This document shows positions 29,450 to 35,218 of a DNA stretch of 35,218 nucleotides, in pieces (the first letter of the stretch is position 1; every line of letters starts with the position of its first letter). The notes beneath the pieces were generated by a model. It worked only from the letters and a program-made list of their open reading frames with translations, ran no database searches and had not been told where the DNA came from. The position numbers and the translations under genes were made by a program. Source of the stretch: Lachnospiraceae bacterium MD329 (GTDB lineage Bacteria; Bacillota; Clostridia; UBA1381); the NCBI GenBank assembly GCA_010206265.1, contig VIQV01000034.1:1-35218 (forward strand). The letters run 5' to 3'.

Positions 29450-30545
29450 AGACAGTCAGGAATTAGAATATTTAAAGCTGTGTGCATTAGCCAGATATAT
29501 GCCGTGCGGACTGGCAGGGAGATATGAAATGCCGATACTGAAAAGCGGTGTGGCAGGGAATTTAGTAAGGAGCAGATATTTAAAATATGTGAACGGCAGT
29601 TGTAAATGTATAAGACTTACAAGACGGGGCAGGGATATATTATTAAAAGCAGGCTATGAATTTCCTGATGATGCAAGACCGCATAAGAAGGGAAATGCTT
29701 TTGACAGACGCATAGTAAATGCGGAATTGGATGCTTTGCTTCACGGAGCGGGTATAAATATCTATGCAGGGAATGTGCAGGAATTGGGCAAAGGGGACTG
29801 TATGTATATACCAAGTCTGACAGTGCGCGCAGATACAAAAAGCAAGGTTCTTGCAGGGACAAGGTTTTATGGAATACTCCGTATACGGGATACGGCATAC
29901 GTTATATATTATGCAGATAATGCTATAGACAGTATCTTTGCAGGATTTGAAGAACAAACCTTCTTTAATATGATTTATCAAATAGAGGATATAAAGCACA
30001 TAGCAATAATCATAGCTGCGGAAACTGTGGAGGGACTTTGCGAATATCTTATGCCAAAGGAAAAGCCATATATGACAAGAGGCAAAACCGCATTGTCAGA
30101 ACTTATTGAGAAATGGAAGTATGATTTTTATTTACTGCCTATGGATAAAGACGGAATAATGCAGATGAAGATAATGTGTATTGATAATTTGGATAAGAAG
30201 ATTGCGTCATTGTTTGGAGATACGGATAACATACCTGTTTCGCTCAATAGATTTAATTCTATCTGTGAAGGGAAAGCGTACATATCAGCTATGGATATGA
30301 ATATTACACGCGTCAGACGGGCGCTGGAGCAGTCGTTGACAGCAGGCGTTATTCCCAATATTATATGTCTTGCACATCAGAGGGCAATATATCAGCATAT
30401 GGCGGTATATCTTGAATATCCTCAGCAGATGAAATTTACAATTATTCGTCATAATAAAATGGCGGAACTGTTCCCTAAACTGCTGCCGAATGAAAAGCGG
30501 ATAGAACCGGCACGGACAAAGGACGGTGAATATTTAGTGATATGA
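29442..30545 (+). CDS. Winged-helix DNA-binding protein upstream of VirD4
   Basis: A 367-residue protein. Residues 1-70 read as a winged helix-turn-helix: LCALARYMPCGLAGRYEM, then VRSRYLKYVNGSCKCIRLTR and GRDILLKAGYEF, the wing and last strand. The middle (GTRFYGILRIRDTAYVIYYA) and C-terminal parts are mixed alpha/beta with no motif I recognise. Its layout (wHTH plus alpha/beta domain next to the coupling protein) is like that of replication-relaxation or relaxosome accessory proteins, which is an inference. Its stop overlaps the VirD4 start (ATGA). TAAGGAGGGAAG is the ribosome site. Confidence 0.55.
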   Translation: MILDSQELEYLKLCALARYMPCGLAGRYEMPILKSGVAGNLVRSRYLKYVNGSCKCIRLTRRGRDILLKAGYEFPDDARPHKKGNAFDRRIVNAELDALLHGAGINIYAGNVQELGKGDCMYIPSLTVRADTKSKVLAGTRFYGILRIRDTAYVIYYADNAIDSIFAGFEEQTFFNMIYQIEDIKHIAIIIAAETVEGLCEYLMPKEKPYMTRGKTALSELIEKWKYDFYLLPMDKDGIMQMKIMCIDNLDKKIASLFGDTDNIPVSLNRFNSICEGKAYISAMDMNITRVRRALEQSLTAGVIPNIICLAHQRAIYQHMAVYLEYPQQMKFTIIRHNKMAELFPKLLPNEKRIEPARTKDGEYLVI

Positions 30546-32611
30546 AAAAGGTATTGGAGTATATAAAGACGCTGTACTGTGAAAAGGTACAGCGTTTTAT
30601 ATATCAGTTTAAAGAGCATTGGATATTCTATTGTTCTGTGGGTTTAATCGGTTTATATCTGTATGGAATGATAGTTGCGTCATTTATATGGGCATTTCAT
30701 AATTTTATGGCAAACACGGACGACAAGATGTTTACGCTAAATCCTATTAAATGCCTTGCGGCCGTTTTTACGCCGCAAGGTTTGGGAATAGCGTTTTTTG
30801 TCCTTATAATGTATCTGTTAATAAAACAGGATTGGTTGCAGTATATAACAGGTGTCAAGATAAAGAAAGACGAAAGAAATTTCTATACGGTCAATGAGGG
30901 AACGCACGGAACTTCGGGCTGGATGGATAAAAAAGATATGAAGAAAACATTTTTACTGGGCGACGCCGATACGATAAAAGGCGCAATACTCGGTAAGGTT
31001 GCATCGGGAGGAATGTATCAGTATCTCGGCTTAAACGCTGATAACGGACTTAATAAGCACATAATGACATACGGAGCGTCGGGCGCGGGTAAGTCAAGAG
31101 GTTTTATAAAGCCGTTCATATTAAAAACTGCGCAATTAAAGCAAAGTATGATAATAGTTGATCCGAAAGCTGAAATGGCAGAACAGATGTCCGAATATCT
31201 GAAAGAGCAAGGCTATGTTGTAAAAATGTTTAATCTTCTGGATATGGAGAACTCGGACGGCTGGAACTGCCTCGGCGAGATAGGCGGCGATATTGATATG
31301 GTACAGTCAGTGGCGGAGGTAATAATCCGTAACACTTCCGAGGAGGGACAAAAAGCGGATTTCTGGGATAAAGCGGAAAAGAATTTACTTGTTGCAATGA
31401 TACATTACGTTTGTACTATGAAAGACCCGATAACAGGAGAGTTATTACCGATACAAAAGCGTTCGCTTACGACTATATATAATATGCTGTCCACCGAAGG
31501 ACAAAAAAGCTTTGACGTAAAGATGCAGGCATTACCGCTTGACCACCCGGCACGCGCACCATACGGAATATTCAAACAGGCGGCGACAAATCTGTGGGGT
31601 AATATTTTTATTGGTTTGGGTTCGAGATTGAATGTATTTCAGAATAACCTTGTAAAGAAAATAACAAGCTATCACGAAATAGACCTTGAATTGCCGGGCA
31701 AGAAGCCGTGTGCGTATTTTTGTATTATATCCGACCAAGACAGCAGTTTGGAATTTCTAAGCTCACTGTTTTTTTCGTTGTTGTTCAAGAAATTATCGGA
31801 CTATGCACGAAAGCACGGTGATGAGCGCGGACGCTTGCCTGTTGAGGTCAATATGGTACTTGACGAATTTTGCAACGTCGGCAAGCTTCTTGACTTTAAA
31901 AAGACAATTTCAACAGTGCGCTCCCGTGGTATCAACTGTCAGATTGTTGCTCAGAGCGCGGCACAGCTTGCAGACCGTTATCCCGTCAATGAATGGCAGG
32001 AGATAGTCGGAAACTGTGACACACAGCTTATGCTCGGCTGTAACGACCAGATGACAAGCGAGTACATATCCAAAAAATGCGGCAATATTACGATACGGAC
32101 AACAAGCTCAATGGCACCGCAGACACCGCTGTTTTCGCCTATTACACGGCAGGTAAACGGTTACAAGCAGAACACATCAAACGCAACGCGTCCATTGATG
32201 TATCCCGATGAAATAGAGCATATGGATAACCGCGAGTGCCTTATAATGGTACGCGGACAAAAACCGCTAAAGGCTATGAAAATCATTCCTGATGAATTAA
32301 GCGATTTTCATAAGCTGAAACGGACAAGAGTAACGGAGTATGTTCCCAAATGGCGGTATGATGAAGAAAACGGAATCAGCGAAACGGATAATATTATATA
32401 CAATGACAAATTTACAGATGTTGAAGATAATGAGGGGAATCCGTTTGATGAGTTTGATTTAACGAAAGTAGAGATAATATCATCATCTGTGCGGATGGAC
32501 ACTGAGAATAAAGAAAAAGAAAACTGTGATGAGAATATTGAAGTGGCGGATTTTGACCCAAGACCTCTTACAGCTCAAAATATGATTGATAAATTCAAGA
32601 AAGGAAAGTGA
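30542..32611 (+). CDS. virD4: VirD4/TraG type IV coupling protein
   Basis: A 689-residue ATPase that brings the relaxase-DNA complex to the channel. Two N-terminal membrane helices (WIFYCSVGLIGLYLYGMIVA and IAFFVLIMYLLIK) are followed by GTSGWMDKKDMKK. Walker A is TYGASGAGKSRGF near residue 178 and Walker B is VNMVLDEFCNVGKL near residue 435. QIVAQSAAQLADRYP and LMLGCNDQMTSEYISKKCG are the family's later signatures. An acidic C-terminal tail follows. Length is typical for Gram-positive TraG/TcpA-like coupling proteins. It overlaps the previous gene. Confidence 0.93.
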   Translation: MKKVLEYIKTLYCEKVQRFIYQFKEHWIFYCSVGLIGLYLYGMIVASFIWAFHNFMANTDDKMFTLNPIKCLAAVFTPQGLGIAFFVLIMYLLIKQDWLQYITGVKIKKDERNFYTVNEGTHGTSGWMDKKDMKKTFLLGDADTIKGAILGKVASGGMYQYLGLNADNGLNKHIMTYGASGAGKSRGFIKPFILKTAQLKQSMIIVDPKAEMAEQMSEYLKEQGYVVKMFNLLDMENSDGWNCLGEIGGDIDMVQSVAEVIIRNTSEEGQKADFWDKAEKNLLVAMIHYVCTMKDPITGELLPIQKRSLTTIYNMLSTEGQKSFDVKMQALPLDHPARAPYGIFKQAATNLWGNIFIGLGSRLNVFQNNLVKKITSYHEIDLELPGKKPCAYFCIISDQDSSLEFLSSLFFSLLFKKLSDYARKHGDERGRLPVEVNMVLDEFCNVGKLLDFKKTISTVRSRGINCQIVAQSAAQLADRYPVNEWQEIVGNCDTQLMLGCNDQMTSEYISKKCGNITIRTTSSMAPQTPLFSPITRQVNGYKQNTSNATRPLMYPDEIEHMDNRECLIMVRGQKPLKAMKIIPDELSDFHKLKRTRVTEYVPKWRYDEENGISETDNIIYNDKFTDVEDNEGNPFDEFDLTKVEIISSSVRMDTENKEKENCDENIEVADFDPRPLTAQNMIDKFKKGK

Positions 32612-32616
32612 TTTAT

Positions 32617-33552
32617 ATGACTGTGTATAAAATAAATGATTTAATAAAATTTGATTTTCTGAAAATTCCGAAGAGCTTATTTGCAAACCCGAAGTACAAG
32701 GAGATGAGTTCGGATGCAAAACTGACATACGCACTTTTATATGACAGATTATCGCTGTCAAAGCAAAATAATTGGATTAACGGTGACGGAGAGGTGTATC
32801 TGGTCTATACCCGAAAGGCTATTGCCAATGATTTAGGTATAACATACAAGAAAGCGATTGCGGCGTTTAAGGAATTAAAGGATAATAACCTTATAATCGA
32901 CAAACAGTGCGGACGCGGTATGCCGAATTACATATTTATCGTAAAGCCCGAATTGTCTATAAAGGATGCAGAAGACTATAACGACACTGATAATTCAAGA
33001 AGTGCCGATTTGGAATGTCTTGATGATACCGAGCTTGACGGTAGTGTGGATAACTCAGAAAGTGATGTGCCAAACGGGAATGTCAAGAAGTGCGAAAACG
33101 GAATGTCTGAGTGTGCGGATACGGAATATCAAGAAGTGCCGAAAGCGCACACAAATAAGACTAATAATACAAAGACTAATATAAATCATACTGATAATAG
33201 TCAGTCAGTAACAGACAGGCAATTATTTAACAGGATACTGGGACAGTGCCAGCTTGAATATTTTGACAAGGATATACGGCGTATTTTCTATGACGCAATA
33301 GAGCGGCTGTTTTACTGTAATGAATTTAAAATCGGTACAAGCGTATTACCGGGCGAGAATGTTAGGAGCAGGTTATGTGAGCTGGACTATTCCGTATTAG
33401 AGAGCGCACTGCATAAAATGCACAGGAATATGCGGGATACAAAAAATCCCACGGGATATGTTATGAGCGTTATATTTAACTGCTTAACGGAAGGATTTAC
33501 GGAAACGCATCTTGACCCGTATCTCAATCATCTAAGAGGAGGGAGCGATTAA
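32617..33552 (+). CDS. repA: Replication initiator protein, RepA_N family
   Basis: About 311 residues. ATG 32617 is used because AAAGGAAAG precedes it; GTG 32608 is the alternative. The RepA_N N-terminal domain is clear: FLKIPKSLFANPKYKEMSSD, AKLTYALLYDRLSLSKQNNW, VYLVYTRKAIANDLGITYKK, which includes a winged-helix. A hydrophilic linker (SDVPNGNVKKCENGMSEC) and a C-terminal domain of about 110 residues follow, typical of host-specific RepA_N C-termini. RepA_N proteins initiate theta replication of Gram-positive plasmids, so the element can probably replicate autonomously. The replication origin is usually within the gene. Confidence 0.85.
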   Translation: MTVYKINDLIKFDFLKIPKSLFANPKYKEMSSDAKLTYALLYDRLSLSKQNNWINGDGEVYLVYTRKAIANDLGITYKKAIAAFKELKDNNLIIDKQCGRGMPNYIFIVKPELSIKDAEDYNDTDNSRSADLECLDDTELDGSVDNSESDVPNGNVKKCENGMSECADTEYQEVPKAHTNKTNNTKTNINHTDNSQSVTDRQLFNRILGQCQLEYFDKDIRRIFYDAIERLFYCNEFKIGTSVLPGENVRSRLCELDYSVLESALHKMHRNMRDTKNPTGYVMSVIFNCLTEGFTETHLDPYLNHLRGGSD

Positions 33553-33554
33553 CG

Positions 33555-34115
33555 ATGTATTTAAACCTTTACCAGAAATACATACTTGAATTACTTGAAG
33601 AATACAGCGGTCTTTTAAAGCGTCAGCTTGAATTTATGGTTAAACGATTTAAAGAGCCGTATTTGCGTGATATTAACGGTTATGTTCATCAGTTGAACAG
33701 ATTTGAGAAGGTACAATGTGCTGATTATATGGGTGAGGAGGCACTTATTCTGCCGGGGCGGAAGATTGACGGAAATATTATAGCGGCATTTGATGTGATG
33801 ATGGAATTTTCGGAGTGCCTTATACATCATGAGTTAGGCAATCCGCCTGTGCTTATACGGTTTTTTATAAGTCCCGACGGAAAGAGAGAGCAAGAACTGA
33901 ATATTGTGCCTGTACCAAAAGGAAGAGAAAGTACGGCGGTGCATTATGCCGAGTGGTATGTTATAAACTTAGCGGATAACGCTGATAAAATATCATATCC
34001 GCCATCGTGGATATTTGTAATACAGGATAAGCAGCAAATGTCTTTAATAAAGCCTAAAGCTGAGTATTCTTTTGTGATTATAGAAAATGGAAAGCCCGTC
34101 TTCTATGAGGGATAA
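33555..34115 (+). CDS. DUF5697-like protein
   Basis: A 186-residue protein. The N-terminal ~60 residues look like a small winged-helix or helical domain (KYILELLEEYSGLLKRQLEF, then INGYVHQLNRFEKVQ). The remainder is alpha/beta: IIAAFDVMMEFSECLIHHEL, then PVLIRFFISPDGKREQELNI. It resembles DUF5697 proteins that accompany replication or transfer genes in clostridial elements. The match is by pattern, and the function is unknown. AGGAGGGAGCG lies before the ATG, and it follows repA with a 2-base gap. Confidence 0.55.
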   Translation: MYLNLYQKYILELLEEYSGLLKRQLEFMVKRFKEPYLRDINGYVHQLNRFEKVQCADYMGEEALILPGRKIDGNIIAAFDVMMEFSECLIHHELGNPPVLIRFFISPDGKREQELNIVPVPKGRESTAVHYAEWYVINLADNADKISYPPSWIFVIQDKQQMSLIKPKAEYSFVIIENGKPVFYEG

Positions 34116-34132
34116 TATAATATATTTTTATG

Positions 34133-34169
34133 GCATTGTCAATCCAAGACGGGAGGGCGGTGCTTTTTT
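34133..34169 (+). terminator. Weak stem-loop with T run, possible terminator
   Basis: GCATTG (34133-34138) can pair with CGGTGC (34158-34163), with two T-G pairs, followed by six T. The long loop and weak pairing make this uncertain. Confidence 0.3.
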
Positions 34170-34237
34170 GATGCTTAGATAATGCTGTGAGAGTTTATTC
34201 TATTATATAAATTTTAAATTTTGAGGAGGATCGAAAA

Positions 34238-35113
34238 ATGGAGTTTAACGAATTAAATTTGTCAGAGCTTGACAAGGATTTAACACCGGAGGAACGCGCC
34301 GAGTGGCAAGCAATATATGCGTCATATCGTAGTGGAAGTGTTATGCGCGGCGAGGCGGCGGGCGTGGATTACCACGAATTTGAGTTTATACCCGAAGGCA
34401 AAAAGCGTCCTGTAAAGAAGACTATGCGCTGTGTTATTATCATAGCGTACAGAATTAAAATTATAATTCCTGAAAGTGAGATGTTTCTGGAAGAAATGTC
34501 TGAGGGCGGCTATGTTCTTCACGCATTATGCGGAGCTAAACTTGATTATGTTGTAACGCATATAGACAGAGAGAATGATTTTGCTGTTGCGTCAAGAAAG
34601 ATGGCGCTTAGTAAAATGCAGCTTGCAACGAACAGGCGTTCTCTTGACAACAGAATAATCAATGCAGATATTGTATCGGTAGGGAAAACCGTGTGTATTG
34701 CCAATTATGGCGGCTATGATGTCGTAATGCACCAGCGTGATATAAACTATACAATGGTATCAGACCTTAGAGAATTAGTCCATCCGGGCGAGGTAAGGAA
34801 AGCAAAGGTAAAAGAGTTTTTGCCCGATGAGGGTATTCTGAAGCTGTCAATCAAGGAAACAATGCCGCACCCGTTTGACGGTGTGGAAACGCGCCACCCT
34901 ATAGGCTGTACGCGTGTTGCTACGGTTGTGGGAAAATACGGCGGCGGAGTGTTCTGCAGGCTGCACGATAATGTAACTGACGTACTTTGCTCTTATGATA
35001 CTATGCACTATGACGGTGATTTTCAAATGGGCGATAGAGTGGAGATACTGATAAAACGGCTTAACCGCGAGAAAAAGCTTGTTTACGGTAAAATGCTAAG
35101 GAAAATGAGATAG
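34238..35113 (+). CDS. S1-domain RNA-binding protein
   Basis: A 291-residue protein. The acidic N-terminus (SELDKDLTPEERAEWQAIYA) and a region of about 100 residues are followed by two S1-like OB folds. One is at residues ~135-208 (INADIVSVGKTVCIANYGGY, ending DEGILKLSIKE) and one at ~215-290 (VATVVGKYGGGVFCRLHDNV, ending GDRVEILIKRLNREKK). Similar S1-domain proteins occur near replication genes on clostridial plasmids. Their role is unknown, but RNA or single-stranded DNA binding is the natural inference. TGAGGAGGATCG precedes the ATG. Confidence 0.75.
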   Translation: MEFNELNLSELDKDLTPEERAEWQAIYASYRSGSVMRGEAAGVDYHEFEFIPEGKKRPVKKTMRCVIIIAYRIKIIIPESEMFLEEMSEGGYVLHALCGAKLDYVVTHIDRENDFAVASRKMALSKMQLATNRRSLDNRIINADIVSVGKTVCIANYGGYDVVMHQRDINYTMVSDLRELVHPGEVRKAKVKEFLPDEGILKLSIKETMPHPFDGVETRHPIGCTRVATVVGKYGGGVFCRLHDNVTDVLCSYDTMHYDGDFQMGDRVEILIKRLNREKKLVYGKMLRKMR

Positions 35114-35136
35114 TTCATAAAATTTATAGTAAAAAT

Positions 35137-35182
35137 AGTAACAGTAGCTCCAATACAGAAATAGAGTTGCTGTTACTGTTTT
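35137..35182 (+). terminator. Terminator after the S1-domain gene
   Basis: Fourteen-pair stem AGTAACAGTAGCTC (35137-35150) and GAGTTGCTGTTACT (35164-35177) with two G-T pairs, then GTTTTAT. It closes the replication-gene unit. Confidence 0.75.
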
Positions 35183-35218
35183 ATGTTCAAAACAGTATAC
35201 AGAATATGTATATAGAAA

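Noticed and set aside
29442..30545. Relaxase
   Set aside because: No three-histidine (HUH) motif or catalytic tyrosine block of MOB families was found. The N-terminus is a winged helix, so only a DNA-binding accessory role is proposed.

Overview
The window looks like part of a conjugative element (a plasmid, or an integrative element with plasmid-type replication) from a low-GC Gram-positive of the Clostridia, probably a gut or anaerobic lineage. Reasons: strong GGAGG-type ribosome sites with frequent TTG/GTG starts; families typical of clostridial mobile elements (PrgI, RepA_N, DUF4320, DUF6100-like and DUF5697-like proteins, split VirB4, TraG/VirD4); and clostridial surface modules (BspA-type leucine-rich repeats, SLH domains, copper-amine-oxidase N-domain). 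All identifications are from reading the translations; no database was searched. No relaxase, integrase, tRNA, rRNA, CRISPR array or intact IS was recognised.

Region 1 (1-3.6 kb), small accessory genes. A 5'-truncated amidase endolysin carries an exact 165-bp in-frame tandem duplication at the window edge. A Dam-type methylase and an XRE repressor follow and share a 9-bp operator word. A divergent pair of operons comes next: leftward, two small genes, one apparently frameshifted at an A_AAA_AAG site; rightward, DUF4160-DUF2442-ribbon-helix-helix, a possible toxin-antitoxin-like set. The two operons are separated by three copies of a palindromic operator that overlap both promoters.

Region 2 (3.6-7.2 kb). 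Stacked terminators insulate an AT-rich gene that resembles the C-terminal half of VirB4 but has no P-loop. Then come a 47-residue serine-recombinase fragment, a terminator and leader micro-ORFs, a ParB-like gene, a PAPS-reductase-like gene (an IbrB/IbrA-like pair) and a RelE/Gp49-like toxin-type protein.

Region 3 (7.2-17.8 kb), a Tad/Flp-type pilus locus: TadZ-like, CpaB/RcpC, a second ParA-like ATPase, TadA/CpaF, TadB, TadC, a small Flp-like pilin, a DUF4320 pseudopilin, an A24 prepilin peptidase, a TadE/G-like protein, two secreted proteins, and a second A24 peptidase. It runs into a type IV secretion locus with a similar orientation and tight spacing.

Region 4 (17.8-33 kb), conjugation: a VirB2-like candidate, VirB6 with a very long hydrophilic tail, an NlpC/P60 hydrolase, PrgI (VirB3-like), the VirB4 N-terminal-domain protein, VirB4 ATPase, a DUF6100-like protein, a winged-helix protein and VirD4. 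Between the two VirB4 genes sits a 4.6-kb cargo block. It holds three secreted proteins (LRR adhesin, repeat-only spacer, SLH anchor) and an independent DUF5677-like gene with its own promoter and terminator. The three secreted proteins break one beta-repeat family at nearly the same internal position at both junctions, which suggests non-covalent fibre assembly by domain complementation. This is the most unusual observation in the window.

Region 5 (32.6-35.2 kb): RepA_N replication initiator, a DUF5697-like protein and an S1-domain protein, closed by a terminator. Together the genes suggest a self-replicating conjugative element that couples a Tad-like pilus, probably for attachment to recipients or surfaces, to a Gram-positive T4SS.
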